From: an uncultured Alphaproteobacteria bacterium
GTDB taxonomy: Bacteria; Pseudomonadota; Alphaproteobacteria; Bin65
Length of the DNA stretch: 36,550 nucleotides
Assembly: GCA_947259335.1 (NCBI GenBank)
Contig: CAMYMQ010000025.1
Location: forward strand, 1 to 36,550
Direction: 5' to 3'
Both the position numbers and the translations under genes were made by a program. Under the pieces are notes generated by a model. That model saw only the letters and a program-made list of their open reading frames with translations. It was not told where the DNA came from and searched no databases. The first letter of the stretch is position 1. Every line of letters starts with the position of its first letter. Shown here piece after piece: positions 24,084 to 32,441 of the stretch.

Positions 24084-25312
24084 CGTCCGCCTTGTGGAAC
24101 TGGTGCCGGCCGGCTGGCGCGGCCCGGGAGCAGGAACATGATCGCGGTTGCCAGCAGTAGCATGGCGAGCCCCGCGTAGAGCGCGGCGTCATACGATTTC
24201 CATGCGTCGTAGGCATAGCCCGCCAGCGGCGGCCCGAACAAGGTTCCGATCGCGACGCTGGTATAGAGCGCGCCGATGATCGAGCCGGCGTTGCGGCCGC
24301 CCAGATAGTCGATGGCGACCGCCGGCACGAGCGCGACGTAACCGCCATAGCAGGCGCCGAAGACCAGGGCAAAGACCGCCAGCATCCAGAGACTGTCGGC
24401 GACCAGCCACAGGGCGAACATCAGCGCCACGCCCATATACATGCCCATCAGCGACTCCCGGCGCCCGAACCGGTCGGCGAACCCACCCATCAAAAAGCGG
24501 CCCGCGATACTGCCAGCGCCGATCAGGCTGGTCACGAAGACGGCACTCGTCTTCCCGTAGCCGAGATCCATCGCGTAGGGCGCGAGGTGCACGAAGGGCA
24601 TGAACAGCGCGAACGACAGCACGAAGCTGGAGAACCACAGGACCAGAAACGGCCGGGACCGGACCGCCTCGCGCCAGCTCATGCCCGGTGGCGGCTCGCG
24701 GGAGGCAAGGTCGGCGATCGGCCTGGTCGCGCCATCGGGCGCAAGGCCGACCCGTTCGGGCGACGCGACAATGAGAGCCGTCGCGCCGAGGCCGAGAAGG
24801 ATCGCCGCGCCGCCCAGGATCCGATAGGCCGCGCGCCAGTCGAGCACGTCCATGATCGCGGTCGCGATCAGCGGAGTCGCGAACGAACCGACGCCGATGC
24901 CGGCCACGGCCATCCCCGAGGCGAAACCGCGTCGCCGAACGAACCAGCGCTGCACGGGTCCGACCGCGGGGACGTAGGCGCAGCCGACCCCAACCCCGAT
25001 ACCGAGGCCCATGGCCAGTTGTACCTGCCAGAGCTCGGTCGCGAAGCTGGCGGCGATCGGGCCGACGCCGACCAGGATCACGCCGAAGCCGATGACACAG
25101 CGCGGATCGATACGATCCGACAACGGGCCACTGATGGCCCCGACGACGAAAAGGAGGCACCCCGAAATTGCGAACACCAGCGATACATCGCCGCGCGCGC
25201 CCTTGAACTCGTCGACCAGGATGTCGAAGAAGGCCGGGAAGGAATAGGCGCACCCGAAAATAACGAAGAGCACGCCAAAGGCGCCGAGAACGACCAGCCA
25301 GCCCCGAAACAC
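24080..25312 (-). CDS. MFS transporter, monocarboxylate/OFA-like
   Basis: A 410-residue major facilitator with about 12 membrane segments. It begins MFRGWLVVLGAFGVLF, the N-terminus typical of the MCT/OFA branch that moves oxalate, formate and other monocarboxylates, and has the loop motif GPLSDRIDPR between helices 2 and 3 and GGFADRFGRRE between 8 and 9. It is coupled to the downstream alpha/beta hydrolase, suggesting import of an ester or acid that the hydrolase then processes. Confidence 0.88.
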   Translation of the reverse strand: MFRGWLVVLGAFGVLFVIFGCAYSFPAFFDILVDEFKGARGDVSLVFAISGCLLFVVGAISGPLSDRIDPRCVIGFGVILVGVGPIAASFATELWQVQLAMGLGIGVGVGCAYVPAVGPVQRWFVRRRGFASGMAVAGIGVGSFATPLIATAIMDVLDWRAAYRILGGAAILLGLGATALIVASPERVGLAPDGATRPIADLASREPPPGMSWREAVRSRPFLVLWFSSFVLSFALFMPFVHLAPYAMDLGYGKTSAVFVTSLIGAGSIAGRFLMGGFADRFGRRESLMGMYMGVALMFALWLVADSLWMLAVFALVFGACYGGYVALVPAVAIDYLGGRNAGSIIGALYTSVAIGTLFGPPLAGYAYDAWKSYDAALYAGLAMLLLATAIMFLLPGRASRPAPVPQGGR

Positions 25313-25369
25313 GTCCCCTCCCGCGCCCTTGTGCGGATCGAGTGCGATCCGAGACGATCCGGGCGGCAG

Positions 25370-26032
25370 TTATTTACCGACCGCCTCCGGCAATTGCGGG
25401 GCGGAAGCGTCAGTCTTGCCCTTGGCGTCGGAAGGCCCGGCGGCCTCCGCCGCCTTGCGCCGCGCGTGCTTCCTCTTCGCCATCCAGTGGATCAACGTCA
25501 ACAGCGTAACCACGAAGACGAAGACGCCCAGCATGATGTAGCCGAAGTTCTGGGTGATGTCGCCGAGAACGGCCTCGAAGGCCTTGCCTATGAAGAATCC
25601 GCCCCAGGCGAAACTGTTCGCCCACAGGCCCGCCGCGATGAAATTCAGGACGATGAACCGCGACCAGCGCAGATCGCTCATCCCCATGGCGAAGGAGGCC
25701 ACGTTGCGCACGCCATAGATGTAGCGATAGGTCAGGATGAACACGGTATGGTATTTGTGGAGCATGTTCAGCGCGACCTGGACTCCGCCCTGGAAGCGCG
25801 GAAAGCGCGCCAGCAGGCGCTTGCCGTACCGCCTGCCGAGGAAGAAGTAGAGTTGGTCGCCGCAGAAGCTGCCGATCCAGGCAGCCGCCACCAGCAAGTA
25901 GATGTTGAGGTGACCCTTGTAGCTCGCCGCCCCCGCGATGATGACGAAGGATTCCCCTTCGAGAAAGGTCCACAGGAAGGTGATGCCGTAAAACCAGTAC
26001 TGGTATTCGACAATCAGCTTTTCGATGTCCAA
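25370..26032 (-). CDS. DedA family membrane protein
   Basis: About 220 residues of DedA/SNARE-associated type. The N-terminal re-entrant region reads FLWTFLEGESFVIIAG, then WIGSFCGDQLYFFLGRRYGKRLL, the conserved RYIYGVRN and, near the C-terminus, a final membrane helix before a Lys/Ala-rich tail. DedA proteins are linked to lipid scrambling and membrane homeostasis. The start is uncertain: TTG 26032 gives a family-like N-terminus but has no clear ribosome site. The frame is open to an ATG at 26149, which would overlap the divergent gene's leader. Confidence 0.85.
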   Translation of the reverse strand: MDIEKLIVEYQYWFYGITFLWTFLEGESFVIIAGAASYKGHLNIYLLVAAAWIGSFCGDQLYFFLGRRYGKRLLARFPRFQGGVQVALNMLHKYHTVFILTYRYIYGVRNVASFAMGMSDLRWSRFIVLNFIAAGLWANSFAWGGFFIGKAFEAVLGDITQNFGYIMLGVFVFVVTLLTLIHWMAKRKHARRKAAEAAGPSDAKGKTDASAPQLPEAVGK

Positions 26033-26151
26033 GGCCGGAATCCGATCGTCCTGGTCGCGCGGGCGGTTCGATCGGATACATTTATGTCTTTTGAGAGGCG
26101 GCGCAACTCGGAACGCGCACCGTGTGCGCAATGGTCCGTGGGAGAACACCG

Positions 26152-27021
26152 ATGGCCCACAAGACGCTCACCTACGAACGCGACGGGCGGATCGCCCGCA
26201 TCACCTTCGACCGGCCCGACCGGCTGAACGCGATCACGGAGGACACGCCAGCCGAAATCGAAGCGGCGGTCGGCGAGGCCAACGCGGATGACCGCGTGCA
26301 TGTCATCGTGCTGGCCGGCAACGGCCCGGCCTTCTGTTCCGGCTACGATCTCAAGGACTATGCCGAGAGCAAGACACCGCTGCTCCAGGAGGAGATGCCC
26401 TGGGACCCGATGCGCGACTACGCCATGATGAAGGGCTACACCGAGAAGTTCATGGCGATATGGCGCAGCTACAAGCCGGTGATCTGCAAGGTTCACGGCT
26501 ACGCCTTCGCCGGCGGCTCCGACATCGCATTGACCTCCGACATCATCGTCATGGCCGAGGATGCCAAGATCGGCTATCCGCCGGCGCGCGCCTGGGGCTG
26601 CCCGACGACGGCCATGTGGGTCTACCGGATCGGAGCAGAGCGGGCCAAGCGAATGCTCCTGACCGGCGACCTGATCGATGGGCGGGAGGCCAAGGCGATC
26701 GGCCTTGTCACGGATGCAGTGCCCGCCGACCGGCTGGATGCCCGGGTGGACGAGATCGCGGCGCGCATGGCCGGCGTGCCGAAGAACCAGCTCATGATGC
26801 AGAAGCTGATGATCAACCAGGCGCTGACCAACATGGGGCTGGAGACGACCCAGATGATCGCGACCCTGTTCGACGGCATCACCCGCCATTCGGCCGAAGG
26901 CATGGCGTTCAAGCACCGGGCCGAGGACGTCGGGTTCAAGCAGGCCGTCAAGGAGCGCGACAGCGGCGCCAACCTGGACGAGGTCTGGGACGTCCGCACG
27001 GGCAAGGTCCAGTACGACTGA
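26152..27021 (+). CDS. Crotonase-fold protein lacking both catalytic Glu
   Basis: A 289-residue enoyl-CoA hydratase/isomerase family protein. The CoA/oxyanion blocks are present (AFCSGYDLK around residue 60 and GYAFAGGSDIAL around 117). The two Glu used by true hydratases are not: the first site reads YPPARAWG where P-E is expected, and the second has Arg (R167) in GAERAKRMLLTG. About 20 extra residues follow the first oxyanion loop. It is likely to have another crotonase activity (isomerase, hydrolase or C-C cleavage). GGAG lies 8 bases before ATG 26152, which sets the start. Confidence 0.88.
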   Translation: MAHKTLTYERDGRIARITFDRPDRLNAITEDTPAEIEAAVGEANADDRVHVIVLAGNGPAFCSGYDLKDYAESKTPLLQEEMPWDPMRDYAMMKGYTEKFMAIWRSYKPVICKVHGYAFAGGSDIALTSDIIVMAEDAKIGYPPARAWGCPTTAMWVYRIGAERAKRMLLTGDLIDGREAKAIGLVTDAVPADRLDARVDEIAARMAGVPKNQLMMQKLMINQALTNMGLETTQMIATLFDGITRHSAEGMAFKHRAEDVGFKQAVKERDSGANLDEVWDVRTGKVQYD

Positions 27022-27053
27022 CCCACGCCGCCAGACCGCGGCTTCGGCTCGGA

Positions 27054-27515
27054 TCAGTCGGGCACGGCCCGGCGCACGTTCGCCGCCATCCGCTGCAGCA
27101 ACGCCATCAGCTGATCCGTTTCTTCCCGGCTGAAGCCGTCCAGGGACTCGCCGGTGACGCGCAGGACCACGGGGAGCACGTCATCGAACTTGCGGTGACC
27201 TTCCGGGGTCAGCGAGAGCAGGATATTGCGCCGATCGCGCGGCGCGGGACTTCGGGTCACGAAGCCCTGACGCTCCAGTTCGATGACCGCCCGGCTGAGG
27301 TTCGATCGGTCCGTCGCTGTCGCGTCCGCCAGCTGCGCGATGTTGCAGCCGTCATGCTCCCGCAGGGCGCCCAGGATACGCCAGCCGACCGGCCCGATAC
27401 CGAACCGTTCCAGCTTGCGTTTGAGGTTGACGAAGTTGCGCTCTGCGATCGCGCGGACGAGATAGGTGGGCGTCGCGCCGAGGCGGAACGCGGTTTGTTC
27501 GTGACTGCCGTCCAT
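27054..27515 (-). CDS. MarR family transcriptional regulator
   Basis: A winged-helix regulator of 153 residues from ATG 27515, or 168 from ATG 27560. The recognition helix region reads IAQLADATATDRSNLSRAVIELERQG, and the wing reads RDRRNILLSLTPEG, both typical MarR. It is divergent from the metallo-hydrolase gene, and the space between holds a perfect 12-bp palindrome. It therefore probably represses itself and that gene until a small acid or phenolic ligand binds. The shorter start is preferred because the longer one leaves little room for a promoter beside the operator. Confidence 0.88.
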   Translation of the reverse strand: MDGSHEQTAFRLGATPTYLVRAIAERNFVNLKRKLERFGIGPVGWRILGALREHDGCNIAQLADATATDRSNLSRAVIELERQGFVTRSPAPRDRRNILLSLTPEGHRKFDDVLPVVLRVTGESLDGFSREETDQLMALLQRMAANVRRAVPD

Positions 27516-27581
27516 CTGACCGATCCGTTTCGAGGCGACCGTTGACCCGAAAAATAGCATGCCATATCATGCGCACAATAT

Positions 27582-27593
27582 AGGTAATTACCT
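27582..27593. promoter_or_regulatory. MarR operator candidate AGGTAATTACCT
   Basis: A perfect 12-bp palindrome in an AT-rich divergent intergenic region, 23-34 bases before the metallo-hydrolase ATG and 22 bases outside the longer MarR frame. Size and position fit a MarR dimer site blocking both promoters. Confidence 0.6.
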
Positions 27594-27615
27594 GTAATTT
27601 GATGGAGAGACGACG

Positions 27616-28509
27616 ATGCGGGTCATGTTGCTGGGGACGGGGGCCGCGCTGGTCGATCCCGACCGGAACCATTCCTCGATCCTGCTCACGGTCCGGGGCG
27701 TGAACTACCTGTTCGACTGCGGGCACAACGCGACCCGCCAGATGGTGACCTACAGCGTCGATCCGGTGTCCGTGCGGGCGATGTTCCTGTCGCACCTGCA
27801 CTTCGACCACATCGCCGATTTCGCCTACTACATGATCTCGACCTGGATGATGGGCCGCGAGGAGCCCCCGGTCATCGTGGGCCCTCCGGAGACCCAGCAT
27901 TTCGTGACAAGCCAGCTGGCCGAAGGTGCCTTCGCCAAGGATATCGAGGCGCGCGCCCAGTACCCCCAGCGGCAGGCCAACTTCGACTATCTGAAGCCGC
28001 CCGTTCTCGAATGCACGCCGGGGCTCGTCTACGAGGACGACCTCGTCAAGGTCACCGCCTGCTACGTCGAGCACATTCCGCGCGAGATATCTCCCTGCTT
28101 CGGGCTGCGCATGGACACGGTCGACGGCAAGTCGGTCGCCTTCAGCGGCGACACCGCGCCGTGCGACGCCATGATCGAGCTGGCGCGCGACGTCGACCTG
28201 CTGATCCACGAATGCACCTTTCCGCAGAAGGCGATCGATTTCCGGAGCAAGGTCGGCATCGGCACCTGGGCCCACACCAGTCCGAGCGAGTTCGGCCGCA
28301 TCGCCACGGAGTCGCGGGCGAAGCAGGCCGTCGCCACCCATTTCGGCCACTTCGAGACGACCAACACGATCCTGCGCAAGCATATGGCCAAACACATGCC
28401 GATCGAGCTGGTTGGGCCGGAGTTCATGGACGATGTCGTCACGGACATCCGCAGCAAATACTCGGGCCCGCTTCACATCGCCCGGGACGGAATGACCATC
28501 CACCTCTAG
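27616..28509 (+). CDS. MBL-fold metallo-hydrolase (RNase Z / arylsulfatase-like)
   Basis: A 297-residue metallo-beta-lactamase-fold hydrolase. The metal motif is SHLHFDH (H60, H62, D64, H65). A later His in CYVEHIP, FSGDTAPCD and THFGHFE supply the other ligands. Overall it resembles the RNase Z / arylsulfatase (AtsA) branch, but divergence from a MarR gene argues for a metabolic ester or lactone substrate rather than tRNA. GGAGAG lies 7 bases before the ATG. No signal peptide, so cytoplasmic. Confidence 0.87.
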   Translation: MRVMLLGTGAALVDPDRNHSSILLTVRGVNYLFDCGHNATRQMVTYSVDPVSVRAMFLSHLHFDHIADFAYYMISTWMMGREEPPVIVGPPETQHFVTSQLAEGAFAKDIEARAQYPQRQANFDYLKPPVLECTPGLVYEDDLVKVTACYVEHIPREISPCFGLRMDTVDGKSVAFSGDTAPCDAMIELARDVDLLIHECTFPQKAIDFRSKVGIGTWAHTSPSEFGRIATESRAKQAVATHFGHFETTNTILRKHMAKHMPIELVGPEFMDDVVTDIRSKYSGPLHIARDGMTIHL

Positions 28510-28604
28510 ACCGATATCCGACCACCCGGCTTGCCCCGGCCCCCATTGAATGAGAGCATCGGTACGGAAAAGCTCAAAAAAACGTAGTTATCAGGGAGGT
28601 ATCA

Positions 28605-29549
28605 ATGAAACATGCCATCATCGCAGCACTCGGCGCCGCGCTCGTTTCGGGACCGGCGATCGCCCAGACCTACAGCATCGGCACCAATCCCCAGGGCTCG
28701 TCGGCCTATCCGACCGGCGCCGCAGTGGCCAGGGTCGCCCGGGACAAGCTGGACCTGCGCGCCCGCGTCGTTCCCCAGGGCGGTCCGGTCGTAACCCTGC
28801 CGCTGGTCAGCCAGGGCAAGCTCGATTCCTCGATCGCGGTCAGCGTCGTCGCGGCCTTCGCCTATCAGGGCCGCGCCATGTTCAAGGGGCGGGCGCAGAA
28901 GAACATCCGCGTCGTCGCGGTGTTGCGGACCCTCCGGCTGGGCGTGTTCACCCAGCAGGATTCGAAGATCAAGACGATGGCCGACATCAAGGGCGCGCGC
29001 GTCTCGTCGGGCTTCGGCAAGCAGCGGATCCAGCAGTTGTTCTGGCGGGCGATGCTGGCGATGCCCGGCCTCACCTACAAGGACGTCCGGAGCGTACCGG
29101 CGCCCAACGGCGTGCGCGGCGTCGACGACTTCATGTCCGGCAAGGTCGACGTGGCCATGTTTTCGATCACCTCGGGCAAGGTGCGGCAGACATTTTCCTC
29201 GGTCAAGTCGCGCTACGTCTCGCTCCCGGACGATCCAGCGTCGGTCAAGCGCATGCAGGCGGTTGCGCCCGGCACAATCGTCGAGACCATAGACCCCTCG
29301 CCCGCATTCGCCGGCGTCACGGGTCCGACCAAGATCATGGCCGCGCCCTTCATCGTCACCGCGGGCGCCCACGTCTCGGACGACATGGTCTACAAGCTCA
29401 CCAAGGCGATCGCCGAAAGCAAAGGGCTGATGGTTTCGGTTTTCAAGGGCATGTCCGGCTTCAATCCGAAGCGGATGTATATCGACATCGGCGTGCCCTA
29501 TCACCCGGGCGCCCTGAAATACTACCGGGAAACCGGCCAGGCGAAGTAG
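28605..29549 (+). CDS. TAXI-family TRAP transporter solute-binding protein
   Basis: A 314-residue periplasmic receptor. A signal peptide ends at AIA (residue 20), and the mature protein begins QTYSIGTNPQGSSAYPTG, typical of the TAXI type that works with fused 4TM/12TM permeases. The matching fused permease lies 2.9 kb downstream at 32442, separated by the GntR gene, UbiD and an IS remnant. The ligand is probably a carboxylate but cannot be read. GGGAGG lies 7 bases before the ATG. Confidence 0.88.
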   Translation: MKHAIIAALGAALVSGPAIAQTYSIGTNPQGSSAYPTGAAVARVARDKLDLRARVVPQGGPVVTLPLVSQGKLDSSIAVSVVAAFAYQGRAMFKGRAQKNIRVVAVLRTLRLGVFTQQDSKIKTMADIKGARVSSGFGKQRIQQLFWRAMLAMPGLTYKDVRSVPAPNGVRGVDDFMSGKVDVAMFSITSGKVRQTFSSVKSRYVSLPDDPASVKRMQAVAPGTIVETIDPSPAFAGVTGPTKIMAAPFIVTAGAHVSDDMVYKLTKAIAESKGLMVSVFKGMSGFNPKRMYIDIGVPYHPGALKYYRETGQAK

Positions 29550-29572
29550 CGCCGCGGCAATCCGGCCGACCG

Positions 29573-30304
29573 CTACAGGTCGAAGCCGGCGCGGACGCTG
29601 ACACCGGGAGCGAGGAGCTGGGCGATCGAAACCGTCCGGCCCTCGGCCCGGCTCACCGCCCAGACAGAGAGCAGCGGCGTGCCCAGCGGCACGCGGAGCG
29701 TGATGATCATGTGCGGCTCGGCGAGGATCGATTCGGCCCAGCCGAAAGCCGGCGTCACCGTCTTGCCCAGGCGCTGGCCGAGCGCCGCATCGAAATTCCG
29801 TTCCTCTCGGACACGCGCGTCCACGAGATCGTCGAAATCGGGCAGATAGAAGCGCTTGACCGCCACCCGCCAGTCGCGCTTCGCCCGATCGAGGACCTTG
29901 ATGAAATAAGGAGCCTCCTCGTCGGGCTGAAGGCCCATCTCTTCGGTCGCGACGAGCGGCGGCCGTGCCCAGGCATGGCGGAGCACCTCGCCCGAACCGC
30001 ACATCCATCCCGTCACCAGATCCCGGACGTCGACCAGATCGCGCTTGAAATCGACGCGGCTCATGTCGGGCATGGCCCGGAGATAGGTCCCCCTGCCGGG
30101 GCTGCGGTCGAGCAGCCCTTCGTCGCTCAACTCCTTCAAGGCGAGACGGACGGTGACGCGGCTCACCCCGAAGTGCCGGCACAGAACGGCTTCGGTCGGA
30201 AGCTGGTCGCCGACCCGCAACTCGCCGTTGGCGATCTGGGACAGAAGGATGGCGCGCACCTGCTGGTGCAGAGGAAGGCCAAGGTTCGAGTCTAGAACGG
30301 TCAT
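29573..30304 (-). CDS. GntR family regulator, HutC subfamily
   Basis: A 243-residue regulator. The N-terminal winged helix reads GDQLPTEAVLCRHFGVSRVT and LALKELSDEGLLDRSPGRGTYL, and the C-terminal half (from about residue 90) has the UTRA-type ligand domain (ILAEPHMIITLRVPLGTPLLSVWAV). It is divergent from the UbiD gene and convergent with the TAXI receptor gene. Two inverted repeats lie in the 180-base space before UbiD, so it probably controls UbiD and itself in response to an organic acid. Confidence 0.88.
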   Translation of the reverse strand: MTVLDSNLGLPLHQQVRAILLSQIANGELRVGDQLPTEAVLCRHFGVSRVTVRLALKELSDEGLLDRSPGRGTYLRAMPDMSRVDFKRDLVDVRDLVTGWMCGSGEVLRHAWARPPLVATEEMGLQPDEEAPYFIKVLDRAKRDWRVAVKRFYLPDFDDLVDARVREERNFDAALGQRLGKTVTPAFGWAESILAEPHMIITLRVPLGTPLLSVWAVSRAEGRTVSIAQLLAPGVSVRAGFDL

Positions 30305-30324
30305 GTCACCCTGGGCTCTTGTTC

Positions 30325-30348
30325 ATTTGTTACATGTACGATACAAAT
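30325..30348 (-). promoter_or_regulatory. Inverted repeat at the GntR promoter
   Basis: ATTTGT (30325-30330) and ACAAAT (30343-30348) form 6-bp arms around 12 bases, and an inner TACATGTA is itself palindromic. It lies 20-45 bases before the regulator's ATG in the AT-rich promoter zone, where a HutC-type protein would autoregulate. Confidence 0.45.
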
Positions 30349-30391
30349 TTTTTCACTTGAGCGAGATACCGTTTTTGCCAACCGGCCGAAC

Positions 30392-30418
30392 CGGCGCACC
30401 ATACAGTATGGTGCGCCG
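30392..30418. promoter_or_regulatory. 27-bp near-perfect palindrome before UbiD
   Basis: Two perfect 13-base arms (CGGCGCACCATAC and its complement) flank a single central A, 67-93 bases upstream of the UbiD ATG and about 90 bases from the GntR gene start. The symmetry and divergent position suggest an operator. As RNA it could also fold into a stable hairpin, but no T run follows. Confidence 0.6.
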
Positions 30419-30484
30419 TTTCCTAGACGCAGCAGAACAGTGCCGCGCCGGATCGACCCGTCCCCGGCACCCGAGGAGCAGACC

Positions 30485-31846
30485 ATGAACGCCCCGCCCC
30501 CTTCGACACTGCGTCCGCACGAAAGCTTCAGGAGCCTGCTGGCACACCTGGAGGCGACCGGGGAACTCAAGCGCGCGCGCCGCGCGGTCGATCCGAAGCA
30601 CGAGCTGATCACCGTTACGCTGAAAAATCAGAAGACGCTGAAAAAGGGTTCGCTCTTTCCGGACGTGACCGGAAGCCCCGCTCCGGTCGCGACCAACGTC
30701 TTGTCGAACCGCGACCGTCTGGCCACGGCTCTCGGCTTCGCGCCAACCGACATGATTCGACAGCTGGAAATCCTGGAGGCCCAGCCCGTCGCCCCGGTCG
30801 AGGTGAGCGAGGCCCCCGTGCAGGAAATCGTCCTGACCGACGGGGTCGATATCGCCCGGGACATCCCGCAGATCATCCACTGCGAAGGCGACGCCGGGCC
30901 CTACATCACCGCAGGCGTCTGCATCGCCCGCCACCCCCGGGACGGCACCTATAACGCCTCTTGGAACCGGGTCCAGATCGTCGGCGGCGACCATGCCCGT
31001 ATCCGCATGATGGCTCCCCAACACCTGGGGCAATATCAGGAGATGGCGGAAGCCGAGGATGCCCCCCTGCCCGTCGCCATGGTCATCGGCGCGCCGCCGG
31101 CGCTGATGCTGAGCGCCGCCTCCAAGATTCCGCTGGAAACGGACGAGCTCGCGGTCGCGGGCGCCTGGCAGCGGTCTCCGCTGCGGGTCACGCCCGCCGT
31201 TACCGTACCGCTGATGGTGCCGGCCGACGCAGAATTCGTGATCGAGGGCTTCGTCGTGCCGCATGCCCGGGAGGTCGAAGGCCCCTACGGTGAATTCACC
31301 GACACCTACGTCGAGCCGGCGAAGAACCACGTGCTTCGCGTCACCGCGATCACCCGCCGCAAGGATGCGGTCTTCCACACGATGCTGGCGGGCGCCGCGG
31401 AAGACACAACCCTGCTGGGCGTCCCGCTTCAGGTCGAAGTGCTCAAGCGCGTGCGGAGCTTCGCCGACATCGTCGACATCGGCACGCCGGGCCACCTGTT
31501 CGGCTGCGTGGTCAGCATCAACAAGAAAAGCGACGAGCAGGCCCGTGCCGTGCTGATGGCCGCGCTGGCCGCCCACAACTGGATGAAGGTCTGCGTCGTC
31601 GTCGATCATGACATCGACCCGCACGACGCCGAGGAAGTTCTCTGGGCGATCCACACCCGCTGCCGTCCCGACACCGGCCTCTATCATATCCCGCGCCTCG
31701 GCAGTTTCCCGCGCGCCGACGTGCGCCCGGTCCACAAGGGCAAGATGGCGTTCGACGCCACCGTTCCGATGGACCTGCGGGAGGTATTCGCGCGCCGGGA
31801 GTTCCCGGGTATCGAGGATATCGATCTCGACGCCTGGTTCGACTGA
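30485..31846 (+). CDS. UbiD family prenylated-FMN-dependent decarboxylase
   Basis: A 453-residue UbiD/Fdc-type enzyme. The active-site set can be followed by comparison with Aspergillus Fdc1: N157 (metal), R162, H180, E254, and E265/E270 in REVEGPYGEF, giving the Arg-Glu-Glu triad. It decarboxylates (or carboxylates) an unsaturated or aromatic acid. It needs prFMN from a UbiX-type enzyme, not seen in this window. The GntR/HutC gene upstream and TRAP genes around it argue for a catabolic rather than ubiquinone role. GGAG lies 8 bases before ATG 30485, setting the start. Confidence 0.9.
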   Translation: MNAPPPSTLRPHESFRSLLAHLEATGELKRARRAVDPKHELITVTLKNQKTLKKGSLFPDVTGSPAPVATNVLSNRDRLATALGFAPTDMIRQLEILEAQPVAPVEVSEAPVQEIVLTDGVDIARDIPQIIHCEGDAGPYITAGVCIARHPRDGTYNASWNRVQIVGGDHARIRMMAPQHLGQYQEMAEAEDAPLPVAMVIGAPPALMLSAASKIPLETDELAVAGAWQRSPLRVTPAVTVPLMVPADAEFVIEGFVVPHAREVEGPYGEFTDTYVEPAKNHVLRVTAITRRKDAVFHTMLAGAAEDTTLLGVPLQVEVLKRVRSFADIVDIGTPGHLFGCVVSINKKSDEQARAVLMAALAAHNWMKVCVVVDHDIDPHDAEEVLWAIHTRCRPDTGLYHIPRLGSFPRADVRPVHKGKMAFDATVPMDLREVFARREFPGIEDIDLDAWFD

Positions 31847-31891
31847 GCGGCCCATAGCTGCGTCCGCGCAGGAATGCCAATGCTCTATGTT

Positions 31892-31948
31892 GACCAGACC
31901 CCACTGACTGATCCGGTTTGATTGTCAGTGGCTTGATGGTCTCTGGTC
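31892..31948. repeat. Inverted repeat at the end of the IS remnant
   Basis: GACCAGA (31892-31898) and CCACTGAC (31901-31908) pair with GTCAGTGG (31924-31931) and TCTGGTC (31942-31948): an 8-bp inner and a 7-bp outer stem with unequal spacers. It overlaps the stop codon of the transposase remnant and probably includes the terminal end of the former insertion sequence, which may start at TGACCAGACC (31891). Confidence 0.45.
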
Positions 31949-32170
31949 TGACGGGACGATAGCCTCCGGTATCGGGGGCCGGTATCCGAACGCGCCATGC
32001 GGCCGGACGGTTTTGAAGTGCCGTCGCCATTGCTCGATCACGGTCTGAGCCTGCTTCAGAATTTAGAAGATCTCGCCGTTGCGCAGTTCGTCCCTGAAGC
32101 GGGCGTTGAAGCTCTCGGATCGTCCGTCTTCCCTGGGATATCCGGGTTCGATGCAGGCGGTCTGGGCGCC
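31925..32170 (-). pseudogene. IS3-family transposase remnant (C-terminal rve part)
   Basis: On the minus strand one frame reads TACIEPGYPREDG, SESFNARFRDELRNGEIF, then an in-frame TAA (32063-32065), then ILKQAQTVIEQWRRHFKTV and RPHGAFGYRPP, ending at TGA 31925-31927. These are the C-terminal blocks of an IS3-type OrfB integrase domain, including the catalytic-region Glu (RSESFN stands for the usual C-E-S-F-N). The DDE parts upstream are missing and the frame is broken, so it is dead. It sits in the 595-base gap between UbiD and the TRAP permease; the rest (32171-32390) shows no gene. Confidence 0.8.
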
Positions 32171-32390
32171 ACCGGCCAGCGCTGCGGGATGGGAAGCCCG
32201 TGTTGTCCCGTTTGCCGGGAGAGCGGTGACTGACAAGTCGATTCCGTCTCGCCACTATGCGAGTCGGATTACTCGATAGCATCGTGATGCGTCCGGTTTC
32301 TTCCTTCCGGAGGGGCCCCGCTTCTGCCGACGGTTTCGTGCTATCCTGCGCTTGTGGCCGGATCGCACGTGAGATGCCTTCAAGTATCAA

Positions 32391-32407
32391 CCGCCTCCTA
32401 AAGGCGG
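32391..32407 (+). promoter_or_regulatory. Small hairpin in the TRAP permease leader
   Basis: CCGCCT and AGGCGG form a 6-bp stem with a 5-base loop just before the first possible starts of the permease gene (GTG 32409, ATG 32421). It would hide the GGCGGAG ribosome-site-like sequence of those starts, while leaving GGGGAG before GTG 32442 free. Confidence 0.25.
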
Positions 32408-32441
32408 AGTGTGGCTCTACATGCAACAGGGGAGAGCAGGC

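Noticed and set aside
27616-28509. True RNase Z (tRNA 3' processing)
   Set aside because: Both tRNAs here encode CCA, the gene is paired with a MarR regulator, and the sequence fits the broader arylsulfatase/RNase Z-like branch.
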